DNA from: an uncultured Candidatus Peregrinibacteria bacterium
Lineage (GTDB): Bacteria > Patescibacteriota > Gracilibacteria > UBA1369
Assembly (NCBI GenBank): GCA_937858825.1
Contig: CALMAI010000023.1
Span: forward strand, 51,690 to 115,689
Direction of reading: 5' to 3'
DNA length: 64,000 nt
Shown: positions 35,645-43,608 of the stretch, one piece after another
How positions within the stretch are numbered: position 1 is the first letter of the stretch
Layout: the number at the start of each line of letters is the position of its first letter
Program-made: the position numbers and the translations under genes
The notes under the pieces: model-generated
Databases searched by the model: none
What the model saw: only the letters and a program-made list of their open reading frames with translations
What the model was told of the DNA's origin: nothing

Positions 35645-35800
35645 ATGGGAATTTTCAAGAAAAACAATAAGAAGCCGGCTAAAAAAAAATCGAGTCGAGT
35701 TCGAAGCCTCAACTCTCCATATAGAAAATCGGTTGTTGAAGGAAAGAAAAAACGTCGAAGAAGAATATTGCCTCAAAGTCAGTTCCTTCCGGGCGGATAA
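35645..35800 (+). CDS. Small basic reading frame, possible detached N-terminus of the FtsQ-like protein
   Basis: 51 codons from ATG 35645 to TAA 35800. Composition is highly basic (GIFKKNNKKPAKKK, then GKKKRRRRILPQ), like the cytoplasmic N-terminal tail of FtsQ/DivIB. The downstream FtsQ-like frame is -1 relative to this one and is open from 35740; a run of six A at 35747-35752 lies in the overlap. So either a one-base indel or slippage joins the two, or it is an independent small gene. Both readings are possible. Confidence 0.45.
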   Translation: MGIFKKNNKKPAKKKSSRVRSLNSPYRKSVVEGKKKRRRRILPQSQFLPGG

Positions 35801-35835
35801 AAACCACCCCTCAATCAAGTAAATGGAAGATAGTT

Positions 35836-36576
35836 TTGGCGTTCTTCCTTTCCATACTCATTATTGGATACGGAACATATGCTGTTTTCCTGAGTGATAT
35901 TTTCCTCATCGACAGTTTTATCATCGAAGAAGATGGAACAATCATCGAAGACAACGAAGCAATGAACACCATCCTCCGCTCTACGCTTGGCAAAAATCTG
36001 GTCCTTATTAATGATGAAGAACTTATTTCAAAAATCAGAGAATCCCAGCCCGAAATTGAAAAAATCACCATCAAAAAGATCTTCCCGGACAAAATCAAAG
36101 TAGAACATAAAAAATACCCGACCGTTGCCAACCTTATTAACATTGTTGACGTTGTTCAGAAAAAGTTCCTGGTCGACAGTCAGGGATTTTTAGTGGAAGA
36201 GAACATTGAACACCCGGATTTACCGCATATTTACTACGAAACCGATGAATTTTTGGAGGTTCGTAACAGCTTTTTATCCGATCCCAAAAGAAGTAAAGAA
36301 CGACTAACCCAAATTATCAACGCCATCAACCTCTTCGAAGAAAAGTTTGCCATGAAAATCCTCTACGCAGAGTACAAACATCAGGAGCGAGAGGTCCATC
36401 TGGTCACAGAAAGACGCTTTTACGTCATGATCGACCTGGAAAAAGATCTGCTTCGCCAGATTGAAAAACTGAAAAAAGCACTCCCAAAGCTCGACATATA
36501 TAACGAACCTCTGATATATATAGACTTAAGGATTTCGGGAACCAACACCGAAAAAGTAATCTTTAAAAGAAGCTAA
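35836..36576 (+). CDS. FtsQ/DivIB-like cell-division protein (start uncertain)
   Basis: 246 residues from the TTG at 35836, which begins directly in the transmembrane helix (FFLSILIIGYGTYAVF). In frame, upstream, sits SSKWKIVL with no ATG, GTG or TTG, so the true start is elsewhere (see the small frame at 35645). Outside the membrane, a POTRA-like domain follows (IESF/IDSFIIEEDGT, NLVLINDEELISKIRESQPEIEKITIKKIFPDKIKVEHKKYP), the FtsQ signature of strand-helix-strand. FtsQ links early and late divisome proteins. The next gene overlaps its stop (TAATG). Confidence 0.7.
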   Translation: MAFFLSILIIGYGTYAVFLSDIFLIDSFIIEEDGTIIEDNEAMNTILRSTLGKNLVLINDEELISKIRESQPEIEKITIKKIFPDKIKVEHKKYPTVANLINIVDVVQKKFLVDSQGFLVEENIEHPDLPHIYYETDEFLEVRNSFLSDPKRSKERLTQIINAINLFEEKFAMKILYAEYKHQEREVHLVTERRFYVMIDLEKDLLRQIEKLKKALPKLDIYNEPLIYIDLRISGTNTEKVIFKRS

Positions 36577-36938
36577 TGGTCTGGGCAATTCTTGGTATCG
36601 TCATTGGGATTATTATTGGTTTTGCCGTCAATTTTCCCATTCCCCTTGAACTCACAAAGTACTCAGCCGTTGTGATTATGGGTATCTTGGATGCCCTTTT
36701 TGGAGCGATTCGCGCAGAAGTAACCAAAGATCAGTTTAACGCCATTATTTTTATTACCGGACTGCTTTTCAACATCATTTTGTCCATTGCTATTACCCTT
36801 TTGGGGGACAAACTCGGTCTGGAACTCTACCTTGCCGCAACCTTCGTCTTTACCTTCCGCATCTTCTCAAACGTCGGCATTACCCGCCGTGCAATACTAC
36901 AAAACATTTTAGAGTCAGAGAAAGGAAAGGAATCTTGA
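36576..36938 (+). CDS. Small basic protein Sbp (DUF1290)
   Basis: 120 residues. Three to four helices; GIIIGFAVNFPIPLELTKYSAVVIMGILDALFGAIRA and IFITGLLFNIILSIAITLLGDKLG fit the DUF1290 small-basic-protein family, which usually lies between divIB/ftsQ and ftsA/ftsZ in Firmicutes. The position after an FtsQ-like gene matches that synteny, although ftsA and ftsZ do not follow here. It begins within the previous stop codon. The exact role is unknown. Confidence 0.78.
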   Translation: MVWAILGIVIGIIIGFAVNFPIPLELTKYSAVVIMGILDALFGAIRAEVTKDQFNAIIFITGLLFNIILSIAITLLGDKLGLELYLAATFVFTFRIFSNVGITRRAILQNILESEKGKES

Positions 36939-36963
36939 GAAAAACCGTCATTTACGGTATAAT
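36935..36963 (+). promoter_or_regulatory. Sigma70-like promoter
   Basis: TTGAGA (36935-36940), 17-base spacer, TATAAT (36958-36963), 34 bases before the ATG at 36998. The -35 overlaps the stop of the preceding gene. Confidence 0.7.
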
Positions 36964-36997
36964 AGAAGGGTAAAAGATCAAAAAATAAAAAACAAAA

Positions 36998-37558
36998 ATG
37001 ACCCATTCTTCAAAAATCGCGCTTATTAAAGAAATGCTCGAAACCGCCGAGTCTAGTTTGCGATCGGCAAAACAGATGCTCTCCGATATGAGTAATGAAA
37101 ATGGAAAGAGCCAATTTAGTGAACGCGCCAAGAAGCTTGGAACTCTTGAATCAAGCGATGAAGGACAGATTATTGAAGGAATGTTCGATGGAGAAAAAAT
37201 GCTTGGCCCGGACAAAAAAGAGTATTCAGTGCCAGCCAACTACGCCAGTAAATCAAAACTTGTACCTGGTGATATCCTCAAACTGACCGTTGGTGACGAC
37301 GGATCATTCATTTACAAACAGATTGGACCGGTAGAACGGGCCCGTTTGGTGGGAACGCTCACATACGATGACGGTCAATATCGTGTTATTGCAGAAGGAA
37401 AATCATACAAAGTACTGCTCGCATCAGTCACCTATTTCCGCGCAGAGGTTGGAGACAGAGTAACGCTGATTGTTCCGGAATTGGAAGAAAGCGATTGGGG
37501 TGCGATCGAAAACGTACTGCCAAAAGAACACGATCCTCTTGAGGATCTGGACGTCTAG
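36998..37558 (+). CDS. Conserved-type hypothetical preceding pilT
   Basis: 186 residues, soluble. Residues 1-60 are helical and charged (EMLETAESSLRSAKQML). Residues ~85-180 are beta-rich with PGDILKLTVGDDGSFIYKQIGPVERARL, VLLASVTYFRAEVGDRVTLIVPE, and an acidic end (PLEDLDV). I recognise no family. It is the first gene after a strong promoter and is followed by pilT after 33 bases, with a leader identical over 20 bases to that of pilT. Function might be tied to the pilus motor or RNA binding, but nothing proves either. Confidence 0.6.
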   Translation: MTHSSKIALIKEMLETAESSLRSAKQMLSDMSNENGKSQFSERAKKLGTLESSDEGQIIEGMFDGEKMLGPDKKEYSVPANYASKSKLVPGDILKLTVGDDGSFIYKQIGPVERARLVGTLTYDDGQYRVIAEGKSYKVLLASVTYFRAEVGDRVTLIVPELEESDWGAIENVLPKEHDPLEDLDV

Positions 37559-37591
37559 ACACAAAAAAAACAAAAAATAAAAAACAAAAAC

Positions 37592-38638
37592 ATGCTTCTC
37601 GATAAAATTTTTCGTACAGCTGTACAATATAAAGCTTCCGATATCTATATCACGACCGGGAGTAAGCCCATTTTGCGTATCAATGGGGATTTGATCGTGA
37701 TTGAAGAACATGAAGTGTTCACCAAAAAACTCGCCGAAGAGTATCTTTTGGAAATCATGAACGAAGAACAAAAGAAGTTCTTTGCCAAAAACCTGGATCT
37801 GGACTTTTCTTTGGATCTCCCAAGCATCGCCCGTTTCCGTGTAAACATGTTCGTTCAACGAAAAGGAATCGCTGCTGTATTCCGTCTCATTCCTGAAACC
37901 GTTATGACTCTGGATCAGCTGGGTATGCCGGAAATTCTCAAACGAATTGCGACTGGAACCAACGGCCTCGTAATCGTAACCGGACCAACCGGTTCTGGTA
38001 AATCGACCACATTGGCCGCCATGCTCAATGAAATCAACGATACAGAAGCACGTCACGTTATTACCATTGAAGATCCGATCGAATTTGTTCACGAAAATCG
38101 AAAATGCGTGATCGATCAGCGTGAAGTAAAAACACACACCCTCTCATTTAATAACGCCTTACGTTCAGCCCTCCGTGAAGATCCGGATGTTATTCTTGTT
38201 GGAGAAATGCGTGACCTGGAAACCATTTCGCTTGCCATTACCGCTGCCGAAACAGGACACTTGGTCTTTGCCACACTCCACACCAGCGGAGCCGCCAAGT
38301 CGGTCGATCTTATGATTGACGCTTTCCCATTCGAACAGCAAAACCAAATCCGCTCACAGCTAGCCGAAAGTTTGCGTGCGATCATCTGGCAAAACCTCGT
38401 CAAAACCAAAGACGGAAAAGGACGTGTTGCCCCACTCGAAATCATGATGAATAACAGTGGTATTGCCAACATGATCCGCAAAGCAAAGACCCATCAGATC
38501 AACTCTGCGATCGAAACAGGCTTCAAGGAAGGTATGCAGACCATGAAAAAAGCTGTCGTCGACCTTCTGGATGCCGACCTTATTACCGAAGAAACCGCTG
38601 CAGACTGTCTGCCGGAAGAAATGGATGAAGAGGTTTAA
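37592..38638 (+). CDS. pilT: Type IV pilus retraction ATPase PilT
   Basis: 348 residues. PilT/GspE ATPase: N-terminal PAS-like domain (ASDIYITTGSKPILRINGDL), Walker A GPTGSGKST at residues 131-139, Asp box IEDPIEFVH, Walker B region DVILVGEMRDLETI, and His box HLVFATLHTSGAA. It powers pilus depolymerisation and twitching. The core pilus assembly operon is about 5 kb away on the other strand. It shares a TTAA stop overlap with the convergent antiporter gene. Confidence 0.95.
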   Translation: MLLDKIFRTAVQYKASDIYITTGSKPILRINGDLIVIEEHEVFTKKLAEEYLLEIMNEEQKKFFAKNLDLDFSLDLPSIARFRVNMFVQRKGIAAVFRLIPETVMTLDQLGMPEILKRIATGTNGLVIVTGPTGSGKSTTLAAMLNEINDTEARHVITIEDPIEFVHENRKCVIDQREVKTHTLSFNNALRSALREDPDVILVGEMRDLETISLAITAAETGHLVFATLHTSGAAKSVDLMIDAFPFEQQNQIRSQLAESLRAIIWQNLVKTKDGKGRVAPLEIMMNNSGIANMIRKAKTHQINSAIETGFKEGMQTMKKAVVDLLDADLITEETAADCLPEEMDEEV

Positions 38639-39639
38639 CCTCCAAAATAGGCAATCACAGTCTCTCTAAACCCAAGTGAGACAATATAGATCGCGTAGAA
38701 AAACACCAAAATGGAACCGTAAAAACGTCCCAGACCTTTTTTCTGTAACAAGAAAATATAAAAAAGAATCGTAATAAAAAGCGCAAAGAAAACATCCAAC
38801 AAAAGAATCGGATCAAACTCCAATGGAGAAATAATAGAAGTGATTCCAAGAACCAGGAATACATTAAAAATATTACTTCCCATAATACTTCCAACAGCAA
38901 TATCATCTTCATTCTTAAGAGCCGCAACAATGGCCGTCGCCAGCTCTGGCAAAGAAGTTCCCAGCGCCACAATGGTAAGACCAATAAGTGCCTCGCTCAC
39001 ACCAAAGCCCATCGCTATCTCTGACGCAGTATCAACAATAAGTTTTCCTCCACCAATAATAAAAGCCAGTCCTCCAGCAATCATGAGCCCGAGATACCAA
39101 AACGATTCCTTGTAGTTGGCTTTTTCTTTCTTTTCGATCTCCTCTTCCTGCTTTTCGGTCGATTTTAAATCTCCAAAAATGTAATAGAGGAAGACAACAA
39201 AAAATGCCAAGAGCATAAATCCATCTCCCATCGCAATCACATTCTTAATCCCTTCCTGTTCCTGAAAAACGGTGTCATATCCCATAAAAAGAATCGCAGC
39301 CACCGCTAAAATAGCCATTGGCACCTCTTTTGTTACTGTAACCCTCCGCACCGTAATTTTCCGAATCATAGCGGCAATACCCAAGACAAGAGCGATATTC
39401 GCAATATTACTTCCAATCACATTTCCAAGACTTATATTGGCATTCCCCTGAATCGCGGCAATAAGAGAAACCGTTCCTTCCGGAGCACTTGTTCCAAAAG
39501 CCACCAGTGTTAACCCCACAATAACTTTAGGAATATGCAATTTCTTCGCCAAACCTGCTGATCCATCAACCAAAACGTCAGCCCCCTTAATCAAGAGAAC
39601 AAAACCCAAAAGCAGATAAAAGAGTGTCCAAAAAGTCAT
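38635..39639 (-). CDS. Ca2+/cation:Na+ antiporter (CaCA family, YrbG-like)
   Basis: About 334 residues from the ATG at 39639; the upstream in-frame extension to 39723 lacks support. Two alpha-repeats are typical: VGLTLVAFGTSAPEGTVSLIAA with IGSNIANIALVLG, and LIGLTIVALGTSLPELATAIVAAL with MGSNIFNVFLVLG. About ten helices, split by a charged Glu/Lys loop (QEEEIEKKEKANY). It exchanges Na+ (or H+) for Ca2+ across the membrane. In a cell with Asp-rich calcium-binding surface proteins, Ca2+ export seems relevant (inference). Confidence 0.92.
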   Translation of the reverse strand: MTFWTLFYLLLGFVLLIKGADVLVDGSAGLAKKLHIPKVIVGLTLVAFGTSAPEGTVSLIAAIQGNANISLGNVIGSNIANIALVLGIAAMIRKITVRRVTVTKEVPMAILAVAAILFMGYDTVFQEQEGIKNVIAMGDGFMLLAFFVVFLYYIFGDLKSTEKQEEEIEKKEKANYKESFWYLGLMIAGGLAFIIGGGKLIVDTASEIAMGFGVSEALIGLTIVALGTSLPELATAIVAALKNEDDIAVGSIMGSNIFNVFLVLGITSIISPLEFDPILLLDVFFALFITILFYIFLLQKKGLGRFYGSILVFFYAIYIVSLGFRETVIAYFGG

Positions 39640-39706
39640 AAAATATGAGTTAGCTTTGGCAAAGTATAACAAATCTCCATAAAACAAACCAGCGTCACCC
39701 CAACCG

Positions 39707-39735
39707 TTGAATAAAAACGTCAAAAATGGTATAAT
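39707..39735 (+). promoter_or_regulatory. Sigma70-like promoter of the T4SS-pilin operon
   Basis: TTGAAT (39707-39712), 17-base spacer, TATAAT (39730-39735) preceded by TGG, 24 bases before the ATG at 39760. One of the best promoters in the window. Confidence 0.75.
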
Positions 39736-39759
39736 AAAGAGAAATTCTTTGTAAAAACC

Positions 39760-40206
39760 ATGAAAAATTTTCTTGCCGGACTCGCAACATTTTTGACCAT
39801 TTGCTCACTCTCGCTTGGAGTGTTCACAACTGCTTTTGCCCAAGATGATACTCCACCATCAGGAGATCAAACCGCATCAGAAAGCACTTCATCCCCAGCG
39901 CCGGCATCACTCAATGTTGGAAAATATTTAACTGCAGAAGGGCAAAACACTGTTAATCCCGATGCCCCAAGCTTTGGCTCAGTCATTGTCCGTGTTATCA
40001 ACTTTTTAGCGCTGGCAATTGGATCATTCGCGTTTGTAGCAATCGTCTATGGTGGCTTTACCATGGTCATTTCTGCCGGCCGTGAAACTCAACTTCAAAA
40101 GGGAAAAGACATTATTAAATTTGCAATCACCGGACTCATTGTCGCAATGTCCTCCTACTTCATTACAGCCTTCATGCAAAGCATTTTCTTTGAATATGGA
40201 ACTTAA
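39760..40206 (+). CDS. T4SS pilin-like (TrbC/VirB2-type) protein, copy 1
   Basis: 148 residues: signal peptide (residues 1-28, ending TAFA), a Ser/Thr/Pro-rich external stretch, and two hydrophobic helices separated by a short loop (VYGGFTMVISAGRETQLQKGKDIIKFAITGLIVAM, given in parts). The two-helix hairpin with a GG before and an (A/G)K after a charged loop is the same in all five genes. Family knowledge: TrbC/VirB2 pilins form conjugative-type pili; in Patescibacteria such genes occur in tandem. First in the operon. Overlaps the next gene by 11 bases. Confidence 0.75.
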   Translation: MKNFLAGLATFLTICSLSLGVFTTAFAQDDTPPSGDQTASESTSSPAPASLNVGKYLTAEGQNTVNPDAPSFGSVIVRVINFLALAIGSFAFVAIVYGGFTMVISAGRETQLQKGKDIIKFAITGLIVAMSSYFITAFMQSIFFEYGT

Positions 40207-40798
40207 AAAAACATTACAAACAGCAATAACAAAAGGAGCTCTCTTCCTTTTTCTCATGACATCAACTGTACAAATTGCACAGGCTGACTTCACGTGTAGT
40301 GTGCTTCAAAATCCAGAAGAGGCAAAAGGATACATTGTCACAGTCCTTGAAGAACAGTTTGACGATCCAACCAGCACCGCTGACACAATTCAATCACTTC
40401 GCTGTATTCGCAAAACCGAATGTACAGAGGGTGCTCCTGTAGAGGGATCAACAGAGACAGAGCCGGGTGAGTGCCGGTCAACCTATGTTGGTCCTGGAGA
40501 ATGTACTCCAAGTGATACTGTCCTTTGCCAAACGGTTCAGGTTCTCATTGCACAATCAGGGCTTGAACTTCTCTTTACTTATATAGGACTCATTTATCGC
40601 TGGCTCGCAAGCGTTATTGGAATTGTTGCAGTTTTCTACATTGTCTACGGAGGAATCAAAATATCAACAGCCGGAGACAACACCGCTGCAGTAGACGAAG
40701 CAAAAACAAAGATCATTCAGGCAATTGCAGGACTTGTTCTTCTGTTTATTTCAGCAATTGTTCTCTACACAATCAATCCAAACTTCTTCACATTCTAA
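40196..40798 (+). CDS. T4SS pilin-like protein, copy 2 (with Cys-rich insert)
   Basis: 200 residues from the ATG at 40196; other in-frame ATGs upstream lie in the previous gene. Signal peptide, then an external region of about 100 residues with seven or more Cys (TCSVL, LRCIRKTECTEG, GECRSTY, GECTPSD, VLCQTV), probably disulfide-bonded, and a C-terminal helix pair (YGGIKISTAGDNTAAVDEAKTK). It is the longest of the five paralogues and the only one with many cysteines, so it may be the tip or a structural variant (inference). Confidence 0.72.
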   Translation: MELKKTLQTAITKGALFLFLMTSTVQIAQADFTCSVLQNPEEAKGYIVTVLEEQFDDPTSTADTIQSLRCIRKTECTEGAPVEGSTETEPGECRSTYVGPGECTPSDTVLCQTVQVLIAQSGLELLFTYIGLIYRWLASVIGIVAVFYIVYGGIKISTAGDNTAAVDEAKTKIIQAIAGLVLLFISAIVLYTINPNFFTF

Positions 40799-40799
40799 A

Positions 40800-41270
40800 A
40801 TGAAAAAGAAAATCGTACAGTTTGGATCAATCCTCCTCCTTAGCCTTTGCTTTGGAGCCATGACAGTCTTTGCTCAAACAGCAACAGTAAGGCCTAACAT
40901 TGTTCCTCAAGAATTCATAACCGGCAACGAAGAAGGATTGCTCATACCTAATGCCGCAAGGGAAAATGTTCCACAAGAACAGTTCTTTGGAGGAAGACTT
41001 CTTCCAACTCTCACGAATACGATCATTGCTCTTGCCGGTGGACTTGCATTTGTTTTTATGATTGTTGGAGGAATCCAGATCCTTACCGCCTATGGCAACG
41101 AAGAAAGAGTCAGTGCCGGGAAAAAGACCATGACCTACGCCATTGTAGGACTTCTTATTGCTATCCTCTCATACGCCGTCGTTTCAATTATTAGCGGCGT
41201 CCGCCTGACAGGAACTCCTCAACAAGGTGGACAGACAGAAACCACAACTGAATCAACTAATGAAACATAA
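40800..41270 (+). CDS. T4SS pilin-like protein, copy 3
   Basis: 156 residues. Signal peptide (ILLLSLCFGAMTVFAQ), external segment of about 50 residues, and the hairpin motif VGGIQILTAYGNEERVSAGKK. The ATG follows the previous stop by 1 base; the 3' end overlaps the next gene by 11 bases, indicating translational coupling. The tail is Gln/Thr-rich (QQGGQTETTTEST). Confidence 0.72.
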   Translation: MKKKIVQFGSILLLSLCFGAMTVFAQTATVRPNIVPQEFITGNEEGLLIPNAARENVPQEQFFGGRLLPTLTNTIIALAGGLAFVFMIVGGIQILTAYGNEERVSAGKKTMTYAIVGLLIAILSYAVVSIISGVRLTGTPQQGGQTETTTESTNET

Positions 41271-41637
41271 ACTCCTCGTCACTATCGTGCTCTTTTGTAG
41301 TATTGCTTCAACAGCAATGGCTCAATCCATTGTGCCGGAAGTGCTCTACCCAGAAGAAGCAAAAGACGCCAGCAAAGTTGCACTGGTGGATCAACTCCCG
41401 GATGGGTCATGGGCCCAAATTTTGAGCGGTATCGTTCAACTCATGCTGGGGATTACCGGATCGTTGGCACTCATCGCTTTCACTGTTGGAGGAGTCATGC
41501 TGGTCACTGCACAAGGAAGTGAAGAAAGAGTCGACAAAGCAAAAAAAATCCTTTTATGGTCGATCCTGGCTTTAGTCGTTATTGCATCATCTTACGCCAT
41601 CATCCTGGGAGTTTCTCAACTTGAATTCTTTCAATAG
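41260..41637 (+). CDS. T4SS pilin-like protein, copy 4
   Basis: 125 residues from the ATG at 41260. Signal peptide (LVTIVLFCSIASTAMAQ), short external stretch, hairpin motif VGGVMLVTAQGSEERVDKAKK. Shares the (S/N)EERV loop with copy 3, so these two appear the closest pair. The start overlaps copy 3. Confidence 0.72.
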   Translation: MKHKLLVTIVLFCSIASTAMAQSIVPEVLYPEEAKDASKVALVDQLPDGSWAQILSGIVQLMLGITGSLALIAFTVGGVMLVTAQGSEERVDKAKKILLWSILALVVIASSYAIILGVSQLEFFQ

Positions 41638-41638
41638 T

Positions 41639-42028
41639 ATGAAAAAAACGCTCAAACAATTAGCCATCATCCTTGTTCTGACAGCAGTATTGCTCCCAAT
41701 AATGGCTCATGCCCAGGTTCAGATGAATCCAGACCTGAAGCCGGAATTCGCAGCGAACATTACTCCCACAGGCAACGTGAACAGAGCCAGTATGATTAAC
41801 GTTCTGCTCCAACTGGCTGCCGGCGCCCTCATTTACGCAGCCGGTCCGATCGCCGTTCTCATGATTGCCGTTGGAGGATTCCGCTACGTTGTCTCTCATG
41901 GCGATCAAACCCAAATGGAGGAAGCCAAAAAGACCATCACATGGGCGATTATTGGCCTCTTCGTTATTATTATCTCCTGGGCACTGGTCACCAATGTCAT
42001 CAGGGTTCTGGAAGCAACGGGAACTTAA
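41639..42028 (+). CDS. T4SS pilin-like protein, copy 5
   Basis: 129 residues from the ATG at 41639, 1 base after the previous stop. Signal peptide ending AHAQ, hairpin motif VGGFRYVVSHGDQTQMEEAKK, C-terminal ATGT. Its TAA stop overlaps the metG stop on the other strand (TTAA). Confidence 0.72.
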   Translation: MKKTLKQLAIILVLTAVLLPIMAHAQVQMNPDLKPEFAANITPTGNVNRASMINVLLQLAAGALIYAAGPIAVLMIAVGGFRYVVSHGDQTQMEEAKKTITWAIIGLFVIIISWALVTNVIRVLEATGT

Positions 42029-43542
42029 TCTTCACGTCGCGCAAAAAGTGGCTCCGGTTTTTCAACCGGTTGGCCTTCTTTCATGCCGCCCCATTTTTTG
42101 AGACTTTCATAATCCGCCTCAACTCCTTCAAGCCCAAGCGCCTTCAGCATCTTTATCGTTGTTGACGGAATAAAAGGCATAAGCAAATACGCCAAATGTC
42201 GAACCATTTCAACCAGGTTATACATTACCTCTGCCAGGGTATCCTGATCCTCTTTTGCAAGCGCCCATGGCTGTGTCTCTTCAACGTACTTATTCGCATA
42301 CATACCCAAATCCACCACATGCTCAAGCGCCTTTTTCAAATCAAATTCAGCCATAGCCTCTTCATATCCGCTCCACACCTCCCCTACTTTCTGCTCCAAC
42401 AGTTCATACTCCTTTGATTCACCAGGCACCTTCCCGTCAAAATATTTCCCGGTCATTGCCAGAACCCGGCTCACCAGATTTCCAAATGTATTCGCCAGCT
42501 CACTATCATACACAACATTGAACCGGTCCTGACTAAAATCACCATCGTCGGTTGTTGGGATCTCCCGCAACAAATAATAGCGAAGCGCATCTACACCATA
42601 CTGCTCAGCATACGCAATCGGATCCACCACATTGCCCAAAGACTTACTCATCTTTTGCCCTTCAGAAGTAATAAACCCATGCGCAGAAATCTGTTTTGGA
42701 ATATCGATGCCTGCTGACAGCAACATTCCAATCCAAATAGCGGCATGGAAACGCAAAATATCCTTTCCAATCAAATGCATATCTGCCGGCCAATATTTCT
42801 GAAACAGTTCGCCTTCTCCTTCATAATCAACACCAGTAATATAGTTCGAAAGCGCGTCACACCACACATACATAACCTGATCCGGATCGTCGGGAACATC
42901 CACTCCCCACGGCAAGACACTCTTTGGCCGTGAAAAACTCACATCCCGCAAACCATCTTTAATCACCTGCAAAATTTCATGTTTGCGTGATTGTGGAATT
43001 ACTTTCAACTCATCCTTTTCAATCAGTTCTCCAATCTGATCACTATATTTTGAAAGTTTGAAGAAATAGTTTTCCTCCTTTAAAACTTCCGGCTCTTTAT
43101 TATGGTTGGGACATTTTCCATCCACCAGATCTTTTTCCAAAACAAATGCCTCACACCCAACACAATACAATCCTTCATACGTGTCTTTATAAATATCTCC
43201 GGCTTCCACCAGTTTCTTCCAAAGCTTCTGCGCCCCACGTTTATGGGCCTCATCACTCGTCCGGATAAATTTGTCATACTGAACATTCAAAAGTTCACAC
43301 ATATCTTTAAAAATTTGCGCATTCGCGTCGGCAAGCTCTTGAGGAGTTTTTCCCTGATTTTTGGCTGTCTCCGCGACTTTGGTCCCATGCTCATCTGTTC
43401 CAGTCATAAAAAATACATCCTTTCCTTTCAAACGATGAAAACGTGCAACCACATCGGCCTGAATAAACTCCATGGCATGCCCAATATGGGGAGGAGCATT
43501 CACATAAGCGATCGCGGTAGTGATGTAATATTTTTCAGACAT
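42025..43542 (-). CDS. metG: Methionyl-tRNA synthetase
   Basis: 505 residues from the ATG at 43542. Class I synthetase: APPHIGHAME (HIGH motif) at residue ~15, zinc knuckle CVGCEAFVLEKDLVDGKCPNH (given as CxxC..CxxH), KMSKSLGNV near 300. No C-terminal tRNA-binding domain, as in compact enzymes. It charges initiator and elongator tRNA-Met. It is convergent with the T4SS-pilin operon and sits upstream of, but 67 bases from, the pilus gene cluster on the same strand. Confidence 0.96.
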   Translation of the reverse strand: MSEKYYITTAIAYVNAPPHIGHAMEFIQADVVARFHRLKGKDVFFMTGTDEHGTKVAETAKNQGKTPQELADANAQIFKDMCELLNVQYDKFIRTSDEAHKRGAQKLWKKLVEAGDIYKDTYEGLYCVGCEAFVLEKDLVDGKCPNHNKEPEVLKEENYFFKLSKYSDQIGELIEKDELKVIPQSRKHEILQVIKDGLRDVSFSRPKSVLPWGVDVPDDPDQVMYVWCDALSNYITGVDYEGEGELFQKYWPADMHLIGKDILRFHAAIWIGMLLSAGIDIPKQISAHGFITSEGQKMSKSLGNVVDPIAYAEQYGVDALRYYLLREIPTTDDGDFSQDRFNVVYDSELANTFGNLVSRVLAMTGKYFDGKVPGESKEYELLEQKVGEVWSGYEEAMAEFDLKKALEHVVDLGMYANKYVEETQPWALAKEDQDTLAEVMYNLVEMVRHLAYLLMPFIPSTTIKMLKALGLEGVEADYESLKKWGGMKEGQPVEKPEPLFARRED

Positions 43543-43608
43543 AAGAATTTTTAGATAAGCCAAAAGCGCCACTTCATTTAAGCGGTCTAACCCCAGAATG
43601 TCAATTTC

